64,000 nucleotides of DNA from Schizochytrium sp. TIO01 (taxonomy: Eukaryota; Sar; Bigyra; Thraustochytrida; Thraustochytriidae): contig SMSO01000033.1 in the NCBI GenBank assembly GCA_004764695.1, positions 2,619,001 to 2,683,000 of the forward strand, read 5' to 3'. The translations under genes were made by a program, and so were the position numbers. Numbering within the stretch: the stretch's first letter is position 1; each line of letters begins with the position of its first letter. Below the pieces are notes generated by a model, which did not search any database, was not told the origin of the DNA, and saw only the letters and a list, made by a program, of their open reading frames with translations. Below are positions 1 to 10,973 of this stretch, piece by piece.

Positions 1-3000
1 ATCGATTGATTGTTTACTTCGTTTTCTTCGTTTGCGTGAATACTTGGCGCGTCGAGCAGAAAGGGTGAAGACAGAAACATGATGTCATATCAGGATCTAA
101 GTTATATCAGGATCTACTACTTCCTAAGCACCTATGCGGTGGTGGAGTTGGTAGGGGTACCTAGGTGCGACCAAGACAGATCTGCTCTAGTAGGGTTTGG
201 TGAGTATATTGATGCACACCAAGTTGAAATAGAAAGCTACCGTGGAATGTGCAAGAGAGACAAAAAAACCAGGCATGCATAGGAAGAATCTCGCACATCA
301 TTTGCAAAGAAGGCTCTATCCAAACAAAAAAACTAACAAGAGGAGAAATACAGCAAAGGAATTCACGAGGGAAACCAAGGACTTATCTATCCATCTCACT
401 TCCCCGAACCTCCTTCAATCCAAGGCCTTAAGCAGAATAAAGTACTTATCAAGTAGATCTAGTTCTTTTCGAATTGCAAAACCCGCCACAGTCCGCTCCC
501 AAAGAAGAAGGCCTAAGTAGTTTTTAAGGGAGGTGAACGGCGAATTGTAGACGGAAAAGGGCAAAATGATGCTTTCTATACAATCTGCATCATAATTTCA
601 AACACTGTGATACAAAGCTTGTCCCTATGCTGTGCCTTTTACCATGCCGCTCTATGCGGAGATTTCCTGAATAAAATGCATAGAGCGCTTTCCGTTCTTT
701 AACATAGAATAGGCATTCACTCCGATCAAGACATGTAATAGTCGGAAGATCATGGTTCGTATAAAATTTACCAATGTAAAGTTTACCTCTGGAGACATTC
801 CTTGCAATACTTGAGATTGATGAGGAAAGGTTAAAATTTCTACAGCACAGAAAAGAAAAGGGTTCTGAGCTGACAGCCGTTCTTAAACAGCTGTTTTGAA
901 ATTGGTCAGAGCATGCGTAGAAAATAAAATACAAAGCTTGTAAGTACAATTTTAGAGACTGCTTGAGATAGAAACTTCGAGTACTCTCTCGATATAGATG
1001 AGCTGTCACAATGAAGCAGCTTTGCTTTTGTTATATTTTTGTGAGGAATCGATGGGATGCACATTTTATTTCTTTTGAACCACTATAATCTTTTTCTATG
1101 AAACGATCCAATTAGGGATAATATATGTATCACTGCAACCATAATCTCATTAGAGATAGAAATTCATGAGCCTTCCATAGATTACCGTATTACCCATCTG
1201 CCAAGAGATAGATAAATAACTCATGTTAGGAACGAGGTCTAGGGTAGTGAGAACTTTTCTTCTTGAGAAGGGCGGGTTCTTTTTTTAGAGGCGTGAACTT
1301 GTAATAACCTAGATAGCAGTATCCTTACACACACTAAAGTTGCAAAAGTGTCTTTTCAAACCAATCATTGAGAGGCCGGAACGTATGCCACTCCGGTTCC
1401 TGCTCAGAGAGAATTTTAATTTTGCTCAGCAGAGCTTCGTTCGCTCGAAGTTGAATAGGATTACAAAAGTAAAACGACAAGGTGGTTCTTTAAAGGATAA
1501 TCATTATTCCAAATACGTATTATCCTTCACGAAATCAAATCGTTAGATTCAGATACTTTTTGAAAGACAGAAAACTATATTTCTTTCTTTTCTTTTTTTC
1601 TTTTTTAATAGACGTATGCCGCTCAACACTCTTTTTCTTTTCTATTTTTCAAAATGCTGCGATCCATGAAATCCGCTATTCTTACTACCATAAATATGCC
1701 CCATTTCTAAAAAAGGTGCTTTACATTCGCCAGCTGTCCCATTCTCTCTGCATGCAATGTAAAATGGACGAACAATTTTAACATTAAAAGTAAAATTAAA
1801 TACAAACGGGGGAAAATCTCAAGAGTTTTAAGCGTATATCGCTCAGAGTTTGCACTATGTAACAATCAAACTCAAAGCGAACAAAGCACGACAAAGAGTG
1901 GAAAGTATTCAAGAAAAGAAGAACTTCACATCCTAATGAGCTGTTAACAACTTTCCTAGACGTGGAGAACTGATGGTCGGGCCGGGCGGTGATTTTTCGG
2001 AAATGTCTACTACAAACCCGTCTTTGAGCCGAAGAAGATCAACCTTAAAATGTGAGGTCAGCGTGACCCAAATTCCCGCGAAAACATCTCTCCAATGATC
2101 TCTTCAGTCTGTAAACTGTTTCTCGGCATTCGTTATCATGAATCAGCCGTGGAACTGTTCCAGGTTGGCATACGCATGTAGTCTTTCAGACAAAGTCTGT
2201 AAGTCTCATTTGAAAGATTTTTTCCCTTTTAAAAAAATAAAATAAAATGTCAGTGTCTTCAACTTGTTTTCTAATTTTTAAAATAAGTAAGTAAATGTGT
2301 TTCTAGACTATATGATAGATAGTGAACAAAGTGTTTACATGGCAAGCTTTCAATACCTTTTATGATCTTGTTAAGGCCCCTAAAACGATACCTTTTAAAA
2401 TAATTATACTCTGTAAGTTTTTAAAATGGCCATGTCTTCACATTCTGCTTAAACCCTTTTTTGCACATTATGCCTGAACGTTAATCTCTCGAAGCTTTGT
2501 AACAACCTAAAGCGTCAAATCGACATGGAAGAATTGCATTATACCGATATGTCGATCTCGCATTGAAGATACGTACTTTTTAAAGTACCTACTATTAATG
2601 CTCGGGTGGCGGGCGGCCGTCGGGCATCAAAGTTTTGCTTCTTTTCTCGTGGACATCATGTCTCGCATATTGTTTCGATAGCCACAACCATTCCTCTGCA
2701 ACCCTGCAATTTGGCCCAAACTATAGTAGATCGCTAGAGGCTTTACTGGGTCTTGTACCACTGATTTTCGTGTCAGCTTCATTAGACTTGGTATCAAGCT
2801 GCTCCTTAGAGTGTCTGCTTCTTCCTAAATCTTTCTATCGGAAATCCGAATTTGGACCGAAGTGAGACCTTCTTCCCCGCACTTTGAAAGAGAAATCAAC
2901 CACGCCTCAGAAACCTCAAGTGATTACCCACACCGCGGAACTTCTTGCCCGACTGATTGCCGTGCGGACGATTTCGCCGCTCCACAAGTTGTGGAGTTTA

Positions 3001-5351
3001 CTTCGCCCCGCGGTGCGAGCCTTTTAGCTCGAGTGCTTGCTCTTACACTTTTTATTTTAGAAATCCTTTTTTATTTTGGAGTATACAAACAAACTCTCGA
3101 AAATGAAATCCCATCATGTGCACAGAGGCAGATTCGTCTCATCTAATGTCCAGTGTATGGGATTTTACTCATGGATAGTTTTTTTTTTAATGCAGATTCT
3201 CAACATGTTTTGCACTCAAACACTCATCCAATCCTAGTAAAGGGTAGATATGTTGCCTGCAATATATTGTCCCGATTCTATATGTGGTGCTGGTTCTGAA
3301 ACAAACGTCGCAGTGGAGCCCTCATAATGCTATACTTTCCCTGCGCTTAAGCCTATTCGCAGCTTCTCGCAGCTTCTATTTTCACTTTACCCATAATTTC
3401 AAAATTCTTCATTCCTTTCTCCTTTCTTTAATTAACCTTCTTTCATAAGTGTTTTTTTATTTATTTATTCATTTCATTTATTTATTCATTATTTTTCATA
3501 ATATATAATAAGAGAAAACATTTTTTTTAATACTTTCGTTTTCTGTTCTTTTCATAGGATCTACATAGTAAAACTTAGCCTGCATTAGAATATTGCGTGC
3601 CATAAAAGAAAAGGGTGCTACCAAACAACGCGTCATTCTTCGTTTAAAGTACGCTGCACAGAGAGAGGTCACCCATGACAAGTACCGTAGCTTTGGCGTA
3701 TGCGACGATGACGCGCCTCATCTTCTCTGCAACCTGAGAGCAACAGCTTCCTTCACGAAAGTAACACTCGTTTCGCAGGTTTTGAAGAGGTTTAAAACCC
3801 TTCACAATACTCGGCCAAAGTTAAAAGTGCTATGGAAAGAAGCAGATTTGAAGTTGGCTCAGGATCAGTAAATTGTGGAATGAATGGAGCGCATGGATAA
3901 AAGCGATGGGAGGGCATTTTAAAGGACGGCTACTTCGATTTGAAAGAGGGAAGAGAAAAAAAATAGCGGAGATTCTACGCAATTGCGCACAAGTATTCGG
4001 AAGAGGATGCTTGCTGGGTTTGTGTTCAATATTGAAGATGGTCAAGGCATTATAGGCTAGAGAACTTTTGACAAATTGGATAAGTGCTTTGCAAACTCTG
4101 GAGAGAATATTTTCAAAGCTGAGTGAACACAATAGGAGTGTGAACTAACCATTTTAAAAAGAAGCTCTGAAGTGCCCACAACGATTAAAAATGAAAAATG
4201 AAAACCTGATAATGCTCTCATAAAAGGTACCGAGATTCAAGTGCCGAGATTGCAAATCGAGGAGTCATGGGGACAAGAGATTATCCGAGTCCTTGGCTCA
4301 CTACTGTAAGTCCCAACATATTAAAAGTGGTGCATAAAAAGAGAAAGACTAACAGATACAAAGATACGAGGCTAAGGAGACTCAAGAGCAAGAGTACACG
4401 ATATGGTCGAGTGAATATGTAAGGTCAAACTTCAATTCGTGACTGAAGAAATGAGTTAGCCTAACCTCTTGAGTGTTTTTAAAAACAGATCATGTCTGTT
4501 TTAGTCTCCAAATTAGAGTATGGACTAGCTCACCTTACTGTTTATATCCACAATCAGTAGATAGCTAACTCTGTAAGCCTGAGCATATAATGTTTTGGTG
4601 GGGTTTTAACGCATGTCAAGCGTCTGCCCTTCGTCTTCCTAGTCAATCTCTGGCTGATCAAATACTATCTTTCAGCAGAAAGTGCAATGCTTGAAGCGAA
4701 CCAGACGACCAGGTCAAGAAAAACGGTTATTAACTAGAAATTTTGTCAGATTAGACATGTTGTTACTTTGAGAAACAAAGGTTGCAAGCCCAAGGCGCAA
4801 CTTGAAGCAAAGGAATCTTGATGTTGCAAAGTTCAATCATGCGAAACGAAGTTACAAAGTATTACAATGGCATCTTCGGGGCTGAGGAAAAAGACCCCGG
4901 AAGATGTTTGCAATTCACTATTGCATTTTAATGACTCTTTTGATGAGCGGTTATGAATGGCCGGCCATAAACACATGTCAAAACACGTCCTCCTTTCTTG
5001 GTGGTTATCAAACTTTGCTGTTGCCCTCCGTTTGTTAACTATAGGATTAGACTAGAATACCTTGTGGAGCAGATTGTTGCTGGATTTTTAAAAAAATGTG
5101 GACCTGTTGAGGGGAGAGCTCTAGCAATGCCTGAGTTATACAAAATTTGAGAATATTCGAATCGTTGGCGGTATGTAACTAAATAAGAGAGATTAGCAGA
5201 TTGGAGAACCTCTATGTTGATCACTAGGGTTGATGTTGCAGATGAAGACTTTCTCTTTCTGTGGGTTTCCTCGTTGCAATTTTATATATTTCCAGGTTGC
5301 TAGAGGACATGTTGAAAAATAGAAAGTAAAGAATCACTGATTTATCTATAT
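1..5351. other. gene-free AT-rich region
   Basis: No gene can be supported here. Only short reading frames occur, the longest being 139 codons on the minus strand at 590-1009, and none shows a domain, a compositional signature or convincing splice-linked continuation. The DNA is AT-rich with T-runs and A-runs, for example the TTTA/TTCA-rich stretch near 3450-3500. I looked for tRNA A/B boxes, 5S rRNA and spliceosomal RNA signatures on both strands and saw none. It may be spacer, decayed sequence or an unrecognised non-coding transcript. Confidence 0.6.
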
Positions 5352-6197
5352 TCAAAGTTCTTTGTCCTCCTGTTTGGGCTGGCCTTGCGTAAGAGTAAAG
5401 TCAATCACCTGCAAAACCTCCGGGGTCAGTAGACGTGTGCCAGTTCTCCATCGCTGAGCAAGCTTGCCGGTCTTGTCGACCAAGAAAAACTCAAAATTCC
5501 AGCGAATGTGTGCCTCCGCATCCCCTTCACGGCAATGCCCACACGTTTTACGGCACTGGACTTTTCCGTTCAATGATGAGCAGGATTCTTGGTCTGTATT
5601 AATTAAATCATAAGTAAGTATGTCAATAGCATAGTACCATTCAACATCATATTGTTAGCAACTTCATTTGTGTTTTGTGGGCTTGGCCTTTGTGAAAGAA
5701 TAAATTAACGTACCACGAGAACAATTGTTATCAAGATCAATACAGCTTTGGTCCTTCAGAAACCTGAAAAGGGCATTGGTCTCCGGACCATTTACCTCCA
5801 TGAGTTCCAAGAGACGGAAATTGGCTTCTTTGGATGCTGCAAAATCCAAAATCCGGTTCGCTTCCGGAAACTCCTGGTTACCGAACTGAGCGCATGGTGC
5901 GCCAAGAACAACAAGCTCAGATCCATAACGGGACGCAATAGCGCGGAGATCCTGGTATCCACTCTCAGTGTACCCGCATTTTGATGCAACATTCGCAATT
6001 AAGATCGGGTGTCCTTCAAAGTCCTTGAACTTTACTTCTGACCCATCGTCCAAGAACTTAACGCCATGAACCTCAAAGATGGTTTCTGGTACGGCCTCAC
6101 TGCTAAAGAGGAGCAACAGCAGCAGCACGAGCACAAGCGCTATGTACTTCCCTAAGTACAGGTAGCTTCCTGACGGAGTTGCCGTCCTCCTAGCCAT
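5352..6197 (-). CDS. GPX: membrane-anchored or secreted Cys-type glutathione peroxidase (two exons)
   Basis: Thiol peroxidase of the glutathione peroxidase family, reducing H2O2 or lipid hydroperoxides. Exon 1 is 6197-5714 and exon 2 is 5593-5352; splicing at GTACGT/..TACAG gives a continuous 241-residue frame. Residues 17-33 are a hydrophobic segment (run of Leu/Val), so the enzyme is probably directed to the secretory pathway. The active-site motif is NVASKCGYT with Cys74 in place of selenocysteine. The tetrad partners are Gln104 (PCAQFGNQE) and Trp193-Asn194 (IRWNFEFF), all present. Odd point: residues 152-182 form an insert with six cysteines (152, 159, 166, 175, 179, 182) ending CRKTCGHC, and the intron falls inside it. 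The resolving Cys usual in plant/yeast enzymes downstream of the PC.QFG motif is not seen. It is divergent from MZT1 with a 325 bp spacer. Family assignment is secure; location is inferred. Confidence 0.9.
5594..5713 (-). other. intron in GPX
   Basis: A 120 bp phase-1 intron with donor GTACGT and acceptor TACAG on the minus strand. Removing it restores a frame from CSRD.. into the conserved RWNFE block, which neither exon reading frame reaches alone. Confidence 0.85.
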
Positions 6198-6522
6198 TCT
6201 CTTCGTTAGCTACGCTCCTTTTTCACTACGCAACCCTCGGATCTCGGAGGCACACCAACTCCAATTTGGCACAATCCTTCAGACCAAAGCTCTTAGGAAA
6301 GACCTAGGAAACTTGACACCTGCCACCGAGTTTGGGTTTGGCTTGAAGAAATTGTATCAGGCTCTGCTCTTGATCTTCCCTAGGTAGGGTAGGCTTTAGT
6401 AAGTACTAACCTACTACTACCTTGAATAGAGCATAGACTAATAAAAGAACCTTATATTCTGATGATGGAGTAAAGGAACGCAACGCAGATCAGAAACTAT
6501 TCTTTTGACCGAAGTAGAAAAG
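6198..6522. promoter_or_regulatory. divergent promoter between GPX and MZT1
   Basis: 325 bp separate the two oppositely oriented start codons, so both core promoters and 5' leaders must lie here. No specific element is claimed. The presence of promoters is inferred from gene orientation. Confidence 0.5.
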
Positions 6523-6999
6523 ATGTCTGACAAATTGCGCGACGCTCAGCAAACGTTGGACGGTACGTTGACGCCTCTCCAGGCCACTTCCTTCCTTTCG
6601 TCAGCTTTCCTTGCGAGATGCTGGATTGCGAAGACGACGAGAAAGGCGGTTTCACAGCACCACGATGAGTGGTATAGGATGTGTGACTAACGGACGAGGT
6701 ATTTTGGGGCTTTTCGGATATTGTCAACGCTTGTCGTGGAAACGACGAACACGGATAACACCTGGTTACTTGGCGGTGTGGAATGACCTTCTCTGATTTG
6801 AATTGAGGATGTTGTAGTGCTCTTGGAGCTGTCTAACTTGCTCAATACAGGACTTGATCGTGAATCATTGGCAATTCTAGTCAGTTTGTGCGAGAATGGA
6901 GTTAATCCTGAAGCACTTGCTATGGTCGTGAAGGAGCTCCGTCGTGAGGCTGCCAGCATGCAGAGGGAAACTGATCAAAGTACTGCTGAAACTGCTTAA
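6523..6999 (+). CDS. MZT1: MOZART1 / mitotic-spindle organizing protein 1 (two exons)
   Basis: Small subunit that binds the N-termini of gamma-tubulin complex proteins and helps recruit and activate gamma-tubulin ring complexes at centrosomes or spindle poles. Exon 1 (6523-6562) encodes [13 protein letters not shown]; exon 2 (6818-6999) carries the rest. Splicing at GTACGT/..TTGTAG joins them as [16 protein letters not shown]. The product is 73 residues, close to the usual 70-85. The family core is unmistakable: LLELS..LNTGLD, then [11 protein letters not shown] and VVKELRREA. It is a single compact helical protein with no extra domain. Upstream it is divergent from the peroxidase; downstream it converges on the nicolin-like gene. 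The short first exon means it is easily missed by frame-based gene finding. Confidence 0.93.
6563..6817 (+). other. intron in MZT1
   Basis: A 255 bp phase-1 intron, donor GTACGT, acceptor GTTGTAG. Joining yields the conserved LDVLLELS segment of MOZART1 without a gap. Confidence 0.9.
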
Positions 7000-7919
7000 A
7001 ATCCATTTCCTCTTCTTTGAAGGCACTGATTTATCAAGATTAGTATATAGCTTTGGACGATGCCATATACATTCATTTCTTATGACATCACATTATAAGA
7101 AGCGAAGGTCTCTGTTTTTAATGGTCGCCTTGGCAAAACAAATGGAAATCAGGCACCAGTGATAGTTCCGCGAGTGCTCAAACAAAGTGTCAGCATGTTT
7201 GTGCTGTTCTTATGTACATGACGCACATGTGGTTTATCATCCTTGCATCTCCATTCGCAAGCATCGATATTTTCGGTTATAGAAACCATTGTATTATTAT
7301 CAAGAGAAGAAAAAAGAAAGGAAAAGATACAAACTTTGAAGTTGCAGTGGTTAGCTTTAGAGCCTCCCAGCAATTGGACTCCCCTTTCGTTGGGTTTTAA
7401 AAGTATCAGAATATATGTTGTATTTTCTTGTGATTTTAAATTATCTGCGCCCCCATGACTACAAACAGCAGACATGTGCCTTGACGAAAGATTCATAATG
7501 GAACAAAGTGAAACTGATAAATGCTTCGAAGCTTCTTTTCGCAATTCATCAGGGTTTTTTCTTCAGATACGTGAAATTAGTGATAAGTAAAATGAGTTTA
7601 ATTTAAGGTAGAGAACAAAAAACAAAGGGTTTCGGAAACAGGAAGGTGCTGGCAGCAGACATTACTGGCCTCATGAAGAATGATGACATCTTTTGACCTA
7701 GGACAATATAACAATTGACCAAACGATAGGGAATTGCATTTCCCCTCACCTGTTCCGCTTATGGTTCATCTATTTAGATTGTGTGAAAGAGGCGTAAGCC
7801 TATAAAAATGTGGCACACTAGCCAGAGAGGAAAGCTATCGCATGGCTCTCTTTGCAAACACATGCGTACCAACGACGGTGTCGAAGACATTTACTCTATG
7901 ACAAGAGGAGAAAAAAGTT
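7000..7919. other. intergenic region between convergent genes
   Basis: Holds the 3' ends of MZT1 and the nicolin-like gene. A 131-codon minus-strand frame (7149-7544) has no recognisable domain and overlaps competing plus-strand frames, so I treat it as chance. Confidence 0.5.
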
Positions 7920-8474
7920 CTATCCTAAATGACCCAACCTTGCCTTTGCGCGGTTGAGAGCCTGCAGTGTTGCCATCTGCTTTGTGAATTGAGTCACAGC
8001 TTCCTGCAACAATGGATATGCTGCCCCATCATTTGTATCGTTCCTCTGGAGATTATTTGCCGGCGCCTTCTTAGAGCTGGCCTGGGCAGTTCGTGGAACA
8101 TGAAACTCCGCTTCGCCATGAAGGATTTGAGCATTCACGTGCATCCACATGGGCGAGGCCTGAGCTCCTTGCAGCACAAAAGTTGCATTACGACCATCCT
8201 CAAAGAGCAGCATCTGATCCAGCTCCATGCTAAACCAGTCTTGCGCTCTGTCGATGGTGTGCGGTGCATCTCCGAGCTGCACGACTTGCTTGTAATTTTC
8301 ACGATCGCCTCGGCGCGAGATGGTCACCATAGAGCAAAAGTGGTTTTTGATACGCAAGCCCCGCAATCTTCCCACATCTGCCGCGTCAACAACAACCTGG
8401 ATTTCCTGGCTGCCTATTCTCGCATCCTGAGTCTTGGACGTCACCAAAGAAGTTGAAGACGAAGGCAAGGACAT
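7920..8474 (-). CDS. nicolin-1-like protein (possible tubulin polyglutamylase complex subunit)
   Basis: 184-residue single-exon protein. Features resembling nicolin-1 are a predicted beta-rich core with the pattern GLRIKNH (cf. EITFKNYY), the MLLFEDGRN/LVLQ-type strand, the block SPMWMHVNAQIL (cf. SPLWLSF..), and a C-terminal helix ending in a basic ARLGHLG (cf. ARIGRFD). In animals nicolin-1 co-purifies with the TTLL1 tubulin polyglutamylase complex, which modifies axonemal and neuronal microtubules. If the assignment holds, it implies a flagellated life stage. There is no signal peptide or membrane segment. Resemblance was judged by eye, so the alternative is an unrelated beta-sandwich protein. 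The ATG at 8474 is the first in frame. Confidence 0.5.
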   Translation of the reverse strand: MSLPSSSTSLVTSKTQDARIGSQEIQVVVDAADVGRLRGLRIKNHFCSMVTISRRGDRENYKQVVQLGDAPHTIDRAQDWFSMELDQMLLFEDGRNATFVLQGAQASPMWMHVNAQILHGEAEFHVPRTAQASSKKAPANNLQRNDTNDGAAYPLLQEAVTQFTKQMATLQALNRAKARLGHLG

Positions 8475-8957
8475 GGCAACCGATTCTGGCAGACACTCAA
8501 TTATAGACAGAAGCTACGCAAACCGGGAAAAAGACTACTCAGTGCCACAAATGGTTACCGAAGGAACCTCTGCAGAGCCTACGCCTTGAGGAAGCAGCAG
8601 GCGGATGCCCTTTCCCAGCGATTGATGTGAGAACTACTGCAGGTTTGCAGGGATTATTAAACCTGCAGGGACTATTTCTGTTTGTTTTGCATTTTCTCTT
8701 TTCTACTCTCTAGAGTCTTCTAACGTTGTCTTTTTGTTCTTTTGTTCTTTTGTTCTTTCTGTTCTTTTCAAAGTTTTGCGAGCTCTCTTCGAAGGTTAAC
8801 GAAATTGATGCACAGGGTCAACTCATCTATGCATTCGTGGAGATGTAGAAGATCACTGTAAGACAGACGAATGTGAAAGGCCTACAACAGATAAGCTAAA
8901 GCTTCTGCATAAAAGGTGCCTTTAGTGTTGTATGGAAAAAGTACAAATGAAGGCGTG
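8475..8957. other. intergenic region with TTTTGTTC tandem repeat
   Basis: About 480 bp between the start of the nicolin-like gene and the end of the cardiolipin synthase gene, both on the minus strand. It contains the promoter of the former by position and a short pyrimidine-rich tandem repeat. Confidence 0.5.
8731..8768. repeat. TTTTGTTC microsatellite
   Basis: Roughly four imperfect copies of an 8-bp unit (TTTTGTTC) with one TTTCTG variant at the end. Confidence 0.75.
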
Positions 8958-10973
8958 TTACATTTGGTGCCTGAAAAAGTAAAAAAAGCTTTCCGCGAGC
9001 TTTTTGATCCAGGGGCGTGTGATCCATGCAGCATGCTCGACCTTATCGCAGTTGTGCTCAATGTCGTGCTCGATACGAGAAAGCAAGTCAGTAGCAAAAC
9101 CTTTATCATGGATAACAGTTACGATCTCCAGATTGTAATACCAAGACCGGTAGTCTAAATTATACGTGCCAATAGTGGAGACCTCACCATCAATGATGCA
9201 GAGTTTGCAGTGCAACATCGATGGAGTATATTCATAAAGCTTAATACCTTTGCTCAGCATACGCTCGTACATCGCATGTGTAGCAAAACGAACAGACTGC
9301 AAATCTGTCTTCTCACCAGGAACTACGACACGTACATCTACACCACGATCTGCCGCACGATATAACTCACGGCGAATACTGGAGCAAGGAAGAAAATAAC
9401 TGTTTGCAATGGTAATCTGATGCTTCGCATTGTGAATCGCGCGTAAATAGCCACGGCGGATTGTGTTGCGCTCACTAAGAGCATCGTTGGTGATAATTTG
9501 CACATGCGAGCCAAGCTTTTGCCAACGCGTCTGTACCTGTTCAAAGAATAGGTCACGTGGCCGCATGTAGTTCGCCTGAGTGTGTTCGTTGTCACCGTCC
9601 AAACTCGAGCTATCCTCCTTGCCGTTTGGAAGGCCACTCACACTACCACTGCCGTTGCTGATACCAAGATTTGCGGATAGACTTGTGGCAGCATTAACTG
9701 TAGCCTCTGCAGCGGCAGTTGCCAAGGAAGTTTGCTGCCGTGCAGCATGCATCCAGCCAACTTGAAGACGGCCCTGGGCTGACCACCACGCATCAGATGC
9801 TGAGCGCACGGTGTTCTCTTGCTTCAGTCCAAACGGGAAAAGAAGCAGCGTGTCATCCGGCAACGTGAGCAGGCGCTTAAGCAAGGATCGGGTCATGGCA
9901 TCGCGACCTTTATCGACTGAAAGTGCAACTTCGTCCCGAAGCTCCTGGAAACGCCCGCGGTTCGAGGATCTCCAGCCCAGAAGCACACGCAAGGTTGAAG
10001 GCCGAATAGTGGTACACTCCACATCGTCACCACGGTCATCATTTCCTTCGCGCAAAGGACCCACAAGTCGTTCAAAGATACCAGCAAAGGCAGGTACAGC
10101 AGGCCCCTCGATACGGACCATCACATCACGCCAAGCCTCACCACCTTGCTCCTTGGGGAGCCAGAAGTTGCAGATATTCATGCCACCGGTGATGGCAACC
10201 TTGCGATCAACAACCAAAAGTTTGCGGTGGTCACGCCGGATCATGCGGTCCAGACGGTATTTACGTTGCCAAGGTGCCATCGGGTTAAACTCAAGCACCT
10301 CGCAGCCATGCTTACGCATTTCGAGAAACATGTTCTTGTCAGCCTCCACACAGCCAAACCCATCGTAAACAACACGAACTGTAACACCCCGGTCGGCAGC
10401 ATCAATGAGCCTGTTAGCAATACTCCAGCCGGCCTTGTCTGACTCGAACCAGTACATCTCGAAGAGAATTTCATCTTGCGCATTCTCAATAGCCTCATAC
10501 ATGGCTGGGAAAATCTCAACACCATCGTTGAGCGCGCGAACACGATTTCCACAAACCAGATCGCGAGGTGGTAAAGGATCCCACATCGCTAACGCTGTGG
10601 TGTCTGCAGGGTTCGTGGTGCCAGATACCTCTGGGAGCGAGCATTCAGGTTTCGCGAGCTCGACTGGCAAATTTGAAGCATGTGTCGCAGAATTTAGAGA
10701 CGATGCCGAGGATGTAGACGACTCCCGACGTCCCCAACAAGAGAGAATAGATCCTGTACTCGAAGTGGCTGCGGAGTTTGATGGAACTGATTTCACGAGG
10801 CCAAGGCCTAGCGCAGCCGAGTGATAGTTTACGCACGGCATACCGTAATGGCCCCTGCTAAGGACGCCGGCATGACTGCCACGAAGGACGCCCTGAGCCC
10901 CTGTAGAGACCACATCGACTCCACAAAGCACACCAGAGGCAGGTCGCTGGACCCTTCGCGACGCAGCTCGCAT
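8958..10973 (-). CDS. bacterial-type (PLD-superfamily) cardiolipin synthase, probably mitochondrial
   Basis: Phospholipase-D-fold transferase expected to condense two phospholipids (phosphatidylglycerol with PG or PE) into cardiolipin. I start it at the ATG at 10973, giving 671 residues; frame continues upstream without another ATG. The N-terminal ~60 residues are rich in Arg, Ser, Gly and Ala and poor in acids (MRAASRRVQRP..), like a mitochondrial presequence. The first HKD motif is H249-K251-D256 in HRKLLVVDRKVAITGGMN; the second is H588-K590-D595 in HCKLCIIDGEVSTIGTYN, followed by DYRSW. The segment between (roughly 340-500) is enlarged by a low-complexity Ala/Ser/Gly linker relative to bacterial enzymes. 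Bacterial Cls usually has N-terminal TM helices; here they are replaced by the presequence-like region. Enzyme class is clear; a phosphatidylserine synthase or other PLD transferase role cannot be excluded. Confidence 0.85.
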   Translation of the reverse strand: MRAASRRVQRPASGVLCGVDVVSTGAQGVLRGSHAGVLSRGHYGMPCVNYHSAALGLGLVKSVPSNSAATSSTGSILSCWGRRESSTSSASSLNSATHASNLPVELAKPECSLPEVSGTTNPADTTALAMWDPLPPRDLVCGNRVRALNDGVEIFPAMYEAIENAQDEILFEMYWFESDKAGWSIANRLIDAADRGVTVRVVYDGFGCVEADKNMFLEMRKHGCEVLEFNPMAPWQRKYRLDRMIRRDHRKLLVVDRKVAITGGMNICNFWLPKEQGGEAWRDVMVRIEGPAVPAFAGIFERLVGPLREGNDDRGDDVECTTIRPSTLRVLLGWRSSNRGRFQELRDEVALSVDKGRDAMTRSLLKRLLTLPDDTLLLFPFGLKQENTVRSASDAWWSAQGRLQVGWMHAARQQTSLATAAAEATVNAATSLSANLGISNGSGSVSGLPNGKEDSSSLDGDNEHTQANYMRPRDLFFEQVQTRWQKLGSHVQIITNDALSERNTIRRGYLRAIHNAKHQITIANSYFLPCSSIRRELYRAADRGVDVRVVVPGEKTDLQSVRFATHAMYERMLSKGIKLYEYTPSMLHCKLCIIDGEVSTIGTYNLDYRSWYYNLEIVTVIHDKGFATDLLSRIEHDIEHNCDKVEHAAWITRPWIKKLAESFFYFFRHQM

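Noticed and set aside
590-1009. 139-codon minus-strand frame
   Set aside because: No domain, no promoter-like GC patch, Cys/Ser/Phe-rich composition typical of chance frames in AT-rich DNA.
7149-7544. 131-codon minus-strand frame between MZT1 and the nicolin-like gene
   Set aside because: Lies in the 3' flank of convergent genes and shows no protein-like pattern.
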